Assembly (NCBI RefSeq): GCF_003259315.1
Contig: NZ_QLLT01000017.1
Span: 124,001 to 188,000 of the forward strand
DNA length: 64,000 bases
Source: Kitasatospora sp. SolWspMP-SS2h
GTDB lineage: Bacteria > Actinomycetota > Actinomycetes > Streptomycetales > Streptomycetaceae
Direction: 5' to 3'
Shown piece by piece: positions 16,268 through 24,368 of this stretch. Each line of letters begins with the position of its first letter. Positions within the stretch are counted from its first letter, which is position 1. The notes below the pieces were generated by a model. That model searched no databases. It saw nothing but the letters and a program-made list of their open reading frames with translations, and was not told the origin of the DNA. The position numbers were made by a program, and so were the translations under genes.

Positions 16268-16909
16268 ATGCCTGACCTGTCCAGCCTCTGGTGGTTCTTC
16301 ACGGCCTCCCTGGTGCTCCTGCTGATCCCCGGGCCGTCGGTGCTGTACGTCACCGGCCGCACGCTCGACCAGGGGCGCCGGGCCGGCCTGCTGTCCACCC
16401 TGGGCCTGGCCTGCGGGGACCTCGTCCAGGTGGTCGCCGCCGTGGTCGGCCTGTCCGCCCTGGTGGCCTCCTCCGAGACGGCCTTCGACGTGGTCAAGTA
16501 CGCGGGCGCCGGCTACCTGGTCTGGCTCGGCGTCAAGCGCCTGCGCACGCCCGACCCGGACCCGTCCGAGGAGCGGCCCGCCGAGGCGCCCGCCCGCTCG
16601 CCGCGGATCTTCTCCGACGGCCTGGTCGTCAACGCGCTCAACCCGAAGAGCACCCTGTTCTTCCTCGCCTTCCTCCCGTCCTTCATCCACAGCGGGCACG
16701 GGGCGGTCTGGTCCCAGACCCTGGTCTTCGGCCTGGTCTTCGTCCTGGTCGGCGTCTGCACCAACGCCGGCTGGGCGCTGCTCAGTTCACTCCTGCGCCA
16801 ACGCGCCCGGCAGAGCCGCGGCTTCCTCCGCGCGGAGCGGTACATCGTCGCCGGCGTCTTCCTCGTCCTCGCCGCCGCCACCCTGGCGACCGGCCTCACC
16901 GGCGGCTGA
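16268..16909 (+). CDS. LysE/RhtB-family exporter
   Basis: 213 residues, predicted 5-6 membrane helices. Typical LysE features are an N-terminal '[20 protein letters not shown]' helix with the conserved P-G-P, '[15 protein letters not shown]' and a hydrophobic C-terminal helix. The family exports amino acids and related small zwitterions. It sits 30 bases after the PPTase gene on the same strand, so it probably exports the cluster product or protects the host. That in turn suggests an amino-acid-like product. Confidence 0.88.
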   Translation: MPDLSSLWWFFTASLVLLLIPGPSVLYVTGRTLDQGRRAGLLSTLGLACGDLVQVVAAVVGLSALVASSETAFDVVKYAGAGYLVWLGVKRLRTPDPDPSEERPAEAPARSPRIFSDGLVVNALNPKSTLFFLAFLPSFIHSGHGAVWSQTLVFGLVFVLVGVCTNAGWALLSSLLRQRARQSRGFLRAERYIVAGVFLVLAAATLATGLTGG

Positions 16910-16926
16910 GCCGCCACGGAGCCGAC

Positions 16927-18030
16927 ATGACCGACACCCCCGCCGCCCCGCCCGCGCCCGCCGAGCACCGGCCGGACACCGAGCACCGGCTGCACGCGAA
17001 CGAGAACCCCTACCCGCCGCTGCCCGGCGTCCTGGAACGGGCCACCGCCGCCCTGCGGACCCTCAACCACTACCCGGACCCGACCGCCGCCCGCCTGACC
17101 GCCGCCCTCGCCGCGCACCTGCGCGTCCCGCCCGCGCACCTGGTGATCGGCCCCGGCTCGGTCGGCGTGCTGTTCCAACTGGTCCGCTCCGCCGCCGGGC
17201 CCGGTGACGAAGTCCTGTACGCCTGGCGCTCGTTCGAGGCGTACCCGGAGGCGACCGCGCTCGCCGGGGCCACCCCGGTCGCCGTCCCGCTGGCCGCGGG
17301 CGAGGTCCACGACCTCGCCGCGATGGCCGCCGCCGTCACCCCGCGCACCAGGGTCGTCCTGCTCTGCAACCCGAACAACCCGACCGGCACCGCCGTCCCG
17401 CCCGCCGACCTGGTGACGTTCCTCGACGCCGTCCCCGCCGGCACCCTGGTCGTGCTGGACGAGGCCTACCGCGAGTTCGCCCCCGACGGCACCCCCGACG
17501 GCGTCGACCTCCACCGCACCCGCCCGAACCTGGCCGTGCTCCGTACCTTCTCCAAGGCGTACGGCCTGGCCGGACTCCGGGTCGGCTACGCCGTCGCCCA
17601 CGAGGCCGTCGCCGCCGCGGCCCGGGCCGTCGCCCTCCCGTTCGGCGTCAGCCGGATCGCCCAGGACGCCGCCGTCGAATCCCTCGCCGCCGGCCCCCAC
17701 CTGCACCAGCGGGTCGACGCCCTGGTCGCCGAACGCACCCGGGTCCAGGCCCGGCTGCGCGCCCAGGGCTGGTCCCCGCCCGACTCGCACGCCAACTTCG
17801 TCTGGCTCCGGCTCGACGACCGCACCACCGCGTTCGCGACCGCCTGCACCGCCGCCGGAGTCACCGTCAAAGCCTTCCCCGGCGAGGGCGTCCGCCTCAC
17901 CATCGGCACCCCCGAGGCCAACGACACCGCCCTCGCCGTCACCGCCGCCTGGCGCGCCTCCACCGGACAGGCGTACCGAAACCGGGAGTTGACCGAACGT
18001 CAGATCGGAACGGAGACCGCGCACCCTTGA
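16927..18030 (+). CDS. HisC-like PLP-dependent aminotransferase
   Basis: 367 residues, fold type I aminotransferase of the histidinol-phosphate aminotransferase group. It shows '[14 protein letters not shown]' at the N-terminus, '[12 protein letters not shown]', '[11 protein letters not shown]', the PLP lysine in '[17 protein letters not shown]', and the 'RLTIG' Arg near the C-terminus. It lies 17 bases after the exporter gene and closes the cluster. It may be pathway-specific (amine installation, or making an amino-acid precursor) or a housekeeping aromatic/histidinol-phosphate aminotransferase at the border. The sequence alone cannot decide. Confidence 0.88.
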   Translation: MTDTPAAPPAPAEHRPDTEHRLHANENPYPPLPGVLERATAALRTLNHYPDPTAARLTAALAAHLRVPPAHLVIGPGSVGVLFQLVRSAAGPGDEVLYAWRSFEAYPEATALAGATPVAVPLAAGEVHDLAAMAAAVTPRTRVVLLCNPNNPTGTAVPPADLVTFLDAVPAGTLVVLDEAYREFAPDGTPDGVDLHRTRPNLAVLRTFSKAYGLAGLRVGYAVAHEAVAAAARAVALPFGVSRIAQDAAVESLAAGPHLHQRVDALVAERTRVQARLRAQGWSPPDSHANFVWLRLDDRTTAFATACTAAGVTVKAFPGEGVRLTIGTPEANDTALAVTAAWRASTGQAYRNRELTERQIGTETAHP

Positions 18031-18761
18031 CCGCCCCGACCGCCCCGACCGCCCCGACCGCCCCGACCGCCCCGACCGTCCCGACCGTCCCGACCGGGCC
18101 GCAGGGCCCGCCGCTGGCCGCGCGGTTGCACGCCCTGCTCGCCCGTGGCGGTGCCGTGGCCGACCTGCGCCGCTACTACGGGATCGGGCTGCCGCCCGGT
18201 GCCGCGCCGTACACCGGCGGCCGGTTCGAGCGGTTGGCCGGTGGCGGGGAGCGCCCGGGCAGCGCCGACCGGTTCACCGCGGACGACCTGATCGCCGTGC
18301 AGACCCTGTCGGTGACCGTGCCCGCCCGCGTCGCCCTGGACCTGCTGGAAGGCCCGCTGGGGGAGGACCTGCACGCCCTGCTGCGCGCCGTGCCGGTCGG
18401 TCTCGACCTGGCCGACGCCGACCCCGGGCACGTCGCCGACGACTCGCCCGCCGCCCGGGCCTGGCACCTGCTGGTCTCCCGGCCCGGCGTCGGCTGGGTC
18501 CTCGCCGGGAAGCTGCTGGCCCGCAAGCGCCCCCGGCTGCTGCCGGTCTACGACCGGGTGGTGCGCTGCGCGCTGGGCCGGCCCGACCGGTTCTGGTCGC
18601 CGCTGCACGCCGCCCTGCGCGCGGACGGCGGCGCGCTGGCGCACCGGCTGGCGGAGCTGCACGCCGCCGCCGACCTGCCGGCGGCGGTGAGCGCGCTGCG
18701 GGTGTGCGACGTCGTGGTCTGGACGGGCCACCGCGCCGACGGCCACCCCTGCCCCTCCTGA
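18027..18761 (+). CDS. DUF6308-type protein of unknown function
   Basis: Up to 244 residues if the TTG at 18027, which overlaps the aminotransferase stop, is used. The first ~22 residues are a Thr-Ala-Pro repeat from a 9-bp tandem (18030-18092), so the real start may be further in. The core matches my memory of the actinobacterial DUF6308 family: '[10 protein letters not shown]', '[16 protein letters not shown]', '[20 protein letters not shown]', '[10 protein letters not shown]' and '[10 protein letters not shown]'. No catalytic motif is recognised. The 'GKLLARKRP' stretch recalls a helix-hairpin DNA-glycosylase-like fold, which is speculation. Confidence 0.65.
   Translation: MTAPTAPTAPTAPTAPTVPTVPTGPQGPPLAARLHALLARGGAVADLRRYYGIGLPPGAAPYTGGRFERLAGGGERPGSADRFTADDLIAVQTLSVTVPARVALDLLEGPLGEDLHALLRAVPVGLDLADADPGHVADDSPAARAWHLLVSRPGVGWVLAGKLLARKRPRLLPVYDRVVRCALGRPDRFWSPLHAALRADGGALAHRLAELHAAADLPAAVSALRVCDVVVWTGHRADGHPCPS
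18030..18092 (+). repeat. Seven 9-bp tandem units encoding Thr-Ala-Pro
   Basis: Unit ACCGCCCCG, five exact copies followed by two ACCGTCCCG copies, directly after the TTG start codon of the DUF6308-type gene. The period is a multiple of three and encodes T-A-P or T-V-P. Confidence 0.9.
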
Positions 18762-18839
18762 CCGCGCCGCCCGCCGCCCGCCGCCGACGCTTCCGGTCCG
18801 TTCCCCCGGCCCGGCCGTCGGGGCGTGTGCAGGTCGGCG

Positions 18840-19772
18840 TCAGCGCAGTGGGGCGGGGGACTCGGCGTCCCGGGCGAGCAGTCGGGGGGTGCCGCCGCCG
18901 TCGGCGGGGACGGTCCAGGTGTCGGCGCCGGTGCCGTGGTCGTGCGGGAGGCCGTAGGCCACGGTGGTGTCGTCGAGCCAGGCGGCCTGGTCGTCGACGC
19001 TGCGGGTCTCGGCGAGCGGGGTCTCGGTGCCGTCGGCGAGGAGCAGGACGGTCAGCCGCCAGGTCTGGTCGGGGAGCATCTTCTTGTAGGCGATCCGGGT
19101 GCCGTCCGGGGAGAGGGACGGGCACTCGACATCGTCCTTGAGGACCTGGAGGTCGCGCCGGGCGAAGTCGCCGCGGACCAGCGAGCGGTGGCCGCCGGCG
19201 GACAGGGTGGCGTAGAAGGTGTTGTCGTCGGTGGTGAAGGTGACGCCCCAGACGTTGGCGTCGGCGGGCATCGGGCGGCCCTCCCCGGTGAAGCTCTCCA
19301 GGGTGCCGACCAGGGTGCCGGTGCGGGTGTCGAGGATGCCGGAGCGGGTGGAGAAGCGTCCGCCGTTGTAGGAGTCGCCCGCGACGAAGACCGTCCAGGC
19401 GACCATCCGGCCCGAGGGCGAGACCCGGGCCCGGCTGGGGGTGCCGTTCAGCGGGATGCTGCGCAGTTGGTCCAGGTTCTGGTCCAGGACGGTGAGTTGG
19501 TAGGAGCCGGGGCTCTCCCGCAGGCACACGCCGGTGCCGGACGCGGCGTACACCCGGGCGCAGTGCAGGTCGGTGCCGGAGCGGGTGCCGTCGGGGTGCT
19601 GGAGGGCGAGGGTGCCGCTGGTGGTGTCGCGCAGCAGCAGGCCGGGTCCGTCGAGGGTCACCGCGCGGCGGTCCCCGGCCGGGGCCGGGTGGGCGCGCAG
19701 CACGGTGTAGCCGACGGCGACGGCGGCGAGCAGCACGGTGGCGGCGAGGGCGGTCAGGACGCGCCACTTCAT
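18840..19772 (-). CDS. Membrane-anchored TolB/WD40-like beta-propeller protein
   Basis: 310 residues from the ATG at 19772. One N-terminal membrane helix (residues ~5-24) precedes an extracytoplasmic domain with propeller blades: 'RVSPSGRMVAWTVFV', 'SLSPDGTRIAYKKM', 'VDDQAAWLDDTTVAYG'. These are the 'S-P-D-G-x-x-I-A-Y' repeats of TolB-type propellers. The specific function is unknown; it may sense or bind a ligand at the outer membrane face. Its ATG overlaps the stop of the MFS gene by 4 bases, so it is the third gene of a minus-strand operon. Bases 18762-18839 between convergent genes show nothing clear. Confidence 0.75.
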   Translation of the reverse strand: MKWRVLTALAATVLLAAVAVGYTVLRAHPAPAGDRRAVTLDGPGLLLRDTTSGTLALQHPDGTRSGTDLHCARVYAASGTGVCLRESPGSYQLTVLDQNLDQLRSIPLNGTPSRARVSPSGRMVAWTVFVAGDSYNGGRFSTRSGILDTRTGTLVGTLESFTGEGRPMPADANVWGVTFTTDDNTFYATLSAGGHRSLVRGDFARRDLQVLKDDVECPSLSPDGTRIAYKKMLPDQTWRLTVLLLADGTETPLAETRSVDDQAAWLDDTTVAYGLPHDHGTGADTWTVPADGGGTPRLLARDAESPAPLR

Positions 19773-20995
19773 CGGGTGGTTCCTCCGAGCAGGGGAGTGG
19801 CGGCGGCCGTGGCCGCGGCGGCGGCCGCGGCGGCGGCCAGGCAGGCGGTGGTGCTGCCCAGGTGCTGCCAGGCCAGGCCGAACAGCAGGGAGGAGACCAG
19901 GTAGGCCAGGGCCTGGCAGGTCTGGACGAGGGCCAGGCCGGTGGTGCGCAGCTCGGGGGCGGTGAGCGGGCCGGCCAGCGCCATCAGGACGCCGTCGGTG
20001 GCGGCGTAGAAGGCGCCGTAGAGCAGCAGGACGGCCCAGAGCGGGCCGCGCCCGGTGGCCAGCAGCAGGTAGACGGCGAGCAGCGCGCCGTAGCCGCCGA
20101 GGGCGACCGGGCGGCGGCCGATCCGGTCGGCGAGCCGGCCCAGTGGCGGGGCGAGCACCAGGTAGGCGCCGGCGGTGCCGACGGCCAGCAGCGGGAAGGC
20201 GGTCAGCGGCAGGTCGTCGCGGTGCTGGAGCAGCAGGTAGACGAAGCCGTCGCCGACGGTGGCCAGGCCGAGCAGCGCGGCGCCCGCGCAGACGGCCCGC
20301 AGCGGCCCGGCCTTCAGCAGGGCGAGGGCGGCGCGCGGGGAGGCGGCGCCGGGCGGCAGCGGCTGCCCGCGGTCGCGGACGAACAGGGCGAGCAGCAGCA
20401 CGCCGAGCAGGGCGAAGCACAGGCTGGTGACGAAGACGGCGTCCCAGGAGCGTCCCGCCCCGCCGGCCAGCGCGAGCACGCCGAGGGCCACGATCGGCCC
20501 GGCGAACGCGCCGAGGCTGTCGAGGGCGCGGTGCGCGCCGAAGGCCCGGCCGAGCTGTTCGCGGGGTGCGGAGAGGGTGATGAGCGCGTCGCGCGGGGCG
20601 GTGCGCAGGCCCTTGCCGGTGCGGTCGGCGGCCAGCACGGCGCCGACGGCCGCGGGCGCGGCGGGGGTCAGCAGCAGCCCGACCTTGGCGAGCGCGGACA
20701 GGCCGTAGCCGACGGCGGCGACGAGTTTGCGCCGGCGGAGCCGGTCGGCGAGATAGCCGCCGGCGAGGCGGGTGAGCGCGGTGGCACCGGTGTAGAGGCC
20801 GTCGAAGGCGCCGTACTGGGCGACGCCGAGGTGCAGGCCGAGGACCAGGTAGGCGGGCAGGACGGCGGTGACCATCTCGGAGGAGACGTCGGTGACCAGG
20901 CTGACCAGGCCGAGCGCCAGGACGTTCCCGGTCAGCACGCGGCGGGCCGGGGCCCCCTTGAGGGAGGCCCCGGGGCGGGTGTCGGTGAGGTACAT
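19769..20995 (-). CDS. Major facilitator superfamily transporter
   Basis: 408 residues, about 12 predicted helices. The MFS loop 2-3 motif is visible as 'GGYLADRLRRRKLVAAVGYG' and its second-half counterpart as 'GRLADRIGRRPVALGGYG'. 'DRTGKGLRTAPRDALI' is typical of a subgroup annotated as multidrug or hexuronate-like MFS permeases. The C-terminus is an Ala-rich helix. The ATG at 20995 overlaps the phosphoesterase stop, so the two are coupled. The substrate is unknown; organic phosphate release products are one idea, given the neighbour. Confidence 0.85.
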   Translation of the reverse strand: MYLTDTRPGASLKGAPARRVLTGNVLALGLVSLVTDVSSEMVTAVLPAYLVLGLHLGVAQYGAFDGLYTGATALTRLAGGYLADRLRRRKLVAAVGYGLSALAKVGLLLTPAAPAAVGAVLAADRTGKGLRTAPRDALITLSAPREQLGRAFGAHRALDSLGAFAGPIVALGVLALAGGAGRSWDAVFVTSLCFALLGVLLLALFVRDRGQPLPPGAASPRAALALLKAGPLRAVCAGAALLGLATVGDGFVYLLLQHRDDLPLTAFPLLAVGTAGAYLVLAPPLGRLADRIGRRPVALGGYGALLAVYLLLATGRGPLWAVLLLYGAFYAATDGVLMALAGPLTAPELRTTGLALVQTCQALAYLVSSLLFGLAWQHLGSTTACLAAAAAAAAATAAATPLLGGTTR

Positions 20996-22371
20996 CAGCT
21001 GAGCGTGAGGTCGTCGAACCAGGTGATGCCGGGGTCGCCCGGGTGGTTGTCGTCGTGGTTGACCAGCTGCACGGTGTACGAGTGGCCGGGGGTGAGCTTG
21101 TCGGTGACCTGCTGCCAGGAGCCGTTCGCCGTGCAGGTCCTGGGCAGCGGGGTGCTGGTGCTGCCGCTGGTGTTGTGCTTGACGACGACGGTCGCCCAGG
21201 CGTACGCCACGGTGTCCTTGCAGTCGCCCTTCCACCAGAGGGTGAGCTTGGTGACGCCGGGCGGCGCGGTGAAGGTCTGGGTGAGGACGGAGTCGCCGTT
21301 GGTGGGCGAGGTGGAGCCCACCGCGGCGGCGTAGGCGCCGGAGTGCGGGGCGGCGGCGATCGCGGTGGTGCCGGTGCGGGTCCAGCCGGTGAACGTGCCG
21401 TACTCGAAGCCGCCGTTGACCAGGCCCGGGACCGGGGTGGGCGAGGGGCTGGGCGAGGCCGGGCCGGTGGGGGAGGGCGTGGCGGTGGGCGGCGGCGAGG
21501 TGGTCCACACGTCGGTGATCGGGGTCGCGCCGGCGGCGGAGCCCAGCGGGGCGAGCCCGTAGGCGTCCTCCAGCGTCCGCAGCACGCTGTAGTGGTTGAT
21601 CTGTTCGGCGTAGCTGCCGGGCCGGACCTTCTCGCCGACCATGACGGTGGCGATCTGGTTGACCGAGCTGAAGTTGTCCTCGTCGAAGGTGGCGATCAGC
21701 AGGCTGTTGTGGGTCTTGGCCCACTGCGCGTAGCCGTCGAGGTTGTTCTTCAGCCAGGTGTCCCCGGTGCCGACGGCGCAGTCGTGCATGTCGTCGCACA
21801 TGTCGGGGATCACGAAGGAGACGGTGGGCAGCTTGCCGTAGTCGGTCGGGAAGGTGCCGAACGGGACGCTGCTGGCGGCGGGCACGTTGTCGAAGTCGGC
21901 CCACGGCGCGTGCTTGCGCTGGTAGGTGCCGCTGGAGCAGCCGGTGTAGCCGGTGGAGGGGAGCGCCTCCGAGTAGCCCTTGAACGTGTACCCGGCGGAG
22001 AGCAGTTGGCTGCCCAGGTTGGCCGTCCCGGTGAAGTTCTTCGGGCAGGAGTCGTCGGTGACGCCCTGCTGGGAGCCGGAGAACAGGGCGAGGTAGTTCG
22101 GCTGGCTGGGGTGGGTGACCCCGTAGGACTGGGTGAAGCTCGCGCCCTGCGCGGCCAGGGAGTTGAGGTACGGCGCGCCGGCGCTGCCGATGATCGTCGA
22201 GTAGTCCTTGTTCTCGAACAGCACGATCACGACGTGGTCCGGGCGGGGCACGGCCGCGGCGGCGGCGGCGGTCGTGGTGCCGGAGAACCCGGTGTCCACG
22301 GCCAGTACCGAGCCGACGAGAGCGAGCGCTCCCGCGAGGAGGGAGGCGATCACCGGCTTCCTGATCAGCAT
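20995..22371 (-). CDS. Secreted phosphoesterase (acid phosphatase family) with C-terminal binding domain
   Basis: 458 residues from the ATG at 22371, preceded by GAAGAAGG. Residues 1-~40 are a Sec signal peptide. Residues ~45-300 match the alkaline-phosphatase-fold phosphoesterase family (phospholipase C/acid phosphatase): 'HVVIVLFENKDYSTIIG', 'THPSQPNYLALFSG', 'FVIPDMCDDMHDC', 'TFDEDNF' and 'INHYSVLRTLEDAYGL'. A Pro/Ser/Thr linker leads to a ~140-residue C-terminal jelly-roll-like domain starting 'GLVNGGFEYG' and ending 'WFDDLTLS'. It likely releases phosphate from extracellular phosphoesters. The upstream PHO-box-like repeat fits phosphate control. Confidence 0.88.
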   Translation of the reverse strand: MLIRKPVIASLLAGALALVGSVLAVDTGFSGTTTAAAAAAVPRPDHVVIVLFENKDYSTIIGSAGAPYLNSLAAQGASFTQSYGVTHPSQPNYLALFSGSQQGVTDDSCPKNFTGTANLGSQLLSAGYTFKGYSEALPSTGYTGCSSGTYQRKHAPWADFDNVPAASSVPFGTFPTDYGKLPTVSFVIPDMCDDMHDCAVGTGDTWLKNNLDGYAQWAKTHNSLLIATFDEDNFSSVNQIATVMVGEKVRPGSYAEQINHYSVLRTLEDAYGLAPLGSAAGATPITDVWTTSPPPTATPSPTGPASPSPSPTPVPGLVNGGFEYGTFTGWTRTGTTAIAAAPHSGAYAAAVGSTSPTNGDSVLTQTFTAPPGVTKLTLWWKGDCKDTVAYAWATVVVKHNTSGSTSTPLPRTCTANGSWQQVTDKLTPGHSYTVQLVNHDDNHPGDPGITWFDDLTLS

Positions 22372-22492
22372 GGTCGTCCTTCTTCGGGCGGACGCTCGCG
22401 GCGGAGCCGTCCGGGGAGCAGGGAGCACCCGGCGGCCGGGAGGGGTCCGGCCGACGGCGGGCGATGCATCATGGCAGTCGGCTGTCTGGACA

Positions 22493-22524
22493 TGTCAATG
22501 GTGTTCACCGACTGTCCGCCAACT
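22493..22524 (-). promoter_or_regulatory. Putative PHO box and -35 element before phosphoesterase gene
   Basis: Two adjacent 11-bp direct repeats, GTTCACCGACT (22503-22513) and GTCCGCCAACT (22514-22524), resemble Streptomyces PhoP-binding units whose core is GTTCACC. Read on the minus strand, a TTGACA -35-like hexamer lies just downstream (22498-22493), about 125 bases before the ATG. I could not place a convincing -10. The repeat units read on the strand opposite to transcription, which lowers confidence. Bases 22372-22604 hold no gene. Confidence 0.5.
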
Positions 22525-22604
22525 CGTCGGACAACGGCCGGTTCCGGTCCATCCGGGCCGCCGGGCCGCGCCCGGTCGACGGCGGGGTCAGGGGTGCGAC
22601 CGGG

Positions 22605-24368
22605 TCAGGGGTGCGGCCGGGTGGCCAGGTAGGCGAGCCAGTCGCCGTGGTGGGTGATGTCGGGGCCGGTGGCGGCGGTGTGCGGGTCGCACTGGAAGCC
22701 CAGGACCCAGGTGGCGTCGTCGAGTTGGACGCGGCCCAGGGACATCGGGGCGGGGAGGTCGGCGAGGAAGCGGCCCAGGGCGGCGGGGGAGAGGGTCCAC
22801 CGCTCGCCGGTGACCGTGCCGCCCCCGTCCGGGCCGACGTGGACCAGGCCGGGCTTGGGGGGCGTGGTGGGGAGGGCGGTCAGGCGGTAGGCGGCGGCGG
22901 TGCGGACGGGGCCCGCGTAGCGGGCGCCGGAGTCGGTGAGCTGGTGGTTGAGGGGCTGGCCGCGGCGGTGGGCGCCGAGGACGACCAGGTCGATGCCGGT
23001 GTCCGGGAGGGGGGCCGGGAGTTCCTCGCCGGTGAGGCGGGCGGCGAGGTCGAGGCCGACCTGGTCGTCGAAGGCGCGGGTGAGGACGCTGACGCCGAAC
23101 GGGCTGCCGTCCGCCTCCCCGGCCGGGACGGCGACGGCGGCCAGGTCGAGCAGGTTGACGAAGTTGGTGTAGGTGCCGAGCCGGGAGTTGACGCCGACCG
23201 GGTCGGCCCGGACGGCGGCGAGGGTGGGGTGCTCGGTGGTGGTGGGCAGCAGGAGCGCGTCGAAGCCGGCCAGCAGGCGGGCGGCGTCGGCCCGGTGCCG
23301 GTCGAGGCGTTCCTGGTCGGCGGCGAGGGCGTGGGCGGGCAGGTCGGCCGCGGCGAGGACGATGGCGGCGACGGTGGGGTCGGCGCCCTCCGGGTCTCGG
23401 GCGAGGAACTCCCCGACGGCCGCGTACCGTTCGGCGACCAGGGCGCCGTCGTAGAGCAGCCGGGCCGCCGCCAGCAGGGGCGAGACGTCGACGGCGGCGG
23501 TCTCCGCGCCGCTCTCCCGCAGCCGGGCGGCGGCCGCGTGGAAGGCGGCCCGGGCCTGCGCGGACAGCGGCGCGAGGTCCTGCTCGCGGGGCAGCGCCAC
23601 CCGGGGCCGCTCCGGCGCGGCCAGCCGGACGGCGTCGGGCCAGGCGCGGCTGCGCGGGTCGGCCGGGTCGGGGCCGGTCAGCGCGGCCAGCGCGGGCAGC
23701 GCCCCGGCCAGGGTGCGGGCGAAGACGGTGACGGCGTCGTAGGGGCGGGCGGCGGGGACGACCCCGGTGGTGGGGACCAGGCCGAGGGTCGGTTTGACGC
23801 CGACGATGCCGTTGAACGCGGCGGGCACCCGGCCCGAGCCCGCGGTGTCGGTGCCGAGCGCGAAGTCCGCGATGCCGAGCGCGACGGCGACCGCGGAGCC
23901 GGAGCTGGAGCCGCCGGAGACCTTCTCCGGCTGGTGGGCCGCGCGCACCGCGCCGTACGGGCTGCGGGTGCCGACCAGCCCGGTGGCGAACTGGTCCATG
24001 TTGGTCTTGCCGAGCACGATCGCGCCCGCGGCGGCCAGCCGCCGCACCGCGGTGGCGGACGCCTCCGGGTGCCGGGCGTAGCCGGGGCAGGCGGCGGTGG
24101 TGGGCAGGCCCGCGACGTCGATGTTGTCCTTGACGGCGTACAACAGGCCCCGCAGCGGCAGGAGTTCACCGGCCGCCGCGCGGGCGTCGAGGGCGCGGGC
24201 CTCGGCCGCGACCTCCTCCCGGGGGCGCAGGGTGATCCAGACCTCCGGCCGGTCCGCCTCCTCGATGCGCCGGTAGGCGGCGGCGACGCGCTCCTCGGCC
24301 GTGCCGGTCCAGAGGGCGGGGGCGAGGGCGGCGGCGGGGGCGGCGCTCTCGGGGGTGGTGCGGTTCAC
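22605..24368 (-). CDS. atzF: Allophanate hydrolase
   Basis: 587 residues. The amidase-signature domain (residues ~60-460) has the Ser-cisSer-Lys triad elements: Lys in 'YAVKDNIDVAGLP' and 'GGSSSGSAVAVALGI', then 'GTDTAGSGRVPAAFNGI' and 'GVKPTLGLVP'. The C-terminal ~120 residues form the small allophanate-hydrolase domain ('LVVLGAHRRGQPLNHQL', 'KPGLVHV', 'LPAPMSLGRVQL'). It splits allophanate to CO2 and ammonia, the second half of the ATP-dependent urea amidolyase route. The GTG at 24368 overlaps the urea carboxylase stop, so the two are coupled. Confidence 0.92.
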   Translation of the reverse strand: MNRTTPESAAPAAALAPALWTGTAEERVAAAYRRIEEADRPEVWITLRPREEVAAEARALDARAAAGELLPLRGLLYAVKDNIDVAGLPTTAACPGYARHPEASATAVRRLAAAGAIVLGKTNMDQFATGLVGTRSPYGAVRAAHQPEKVSGGSSSGSAVAVALGIADFALGTDTAGSGRVPAAFNGIVGVKPTLGLVPTTGVVPAARPYDAVTVFARTLAGALPALAALTGPDPADPRSRAWPDAVRLAAPERPRVALPREQDLAPLSAQARAAFHAAAARLRESGAETAAVDVSPLLAAARLLYDGALVAERYAAVGEFLARDPEGADPTVAAIVLAAADLPAHALAADQERLDRHRADAARLLAGFDALLLPTTTEHPTLAAVRADPVGVNSRLGTYTNFVNLLDLAAVAVPAGEADGSPFGVSVLTRAFDDQVGLDLAARLTGEELPAPLPDTGIDLVVLGAHRRGQPLNHQLTDSGARYAGPVRTAAAYRLTALPTTPPKPGLVHVGPDGGGTVTGERWTLSPAALGRFLADLPAPMSLGRVQLDDATWVLGFQCDPHTAATGPDITHHGDWLAYLATRPHP

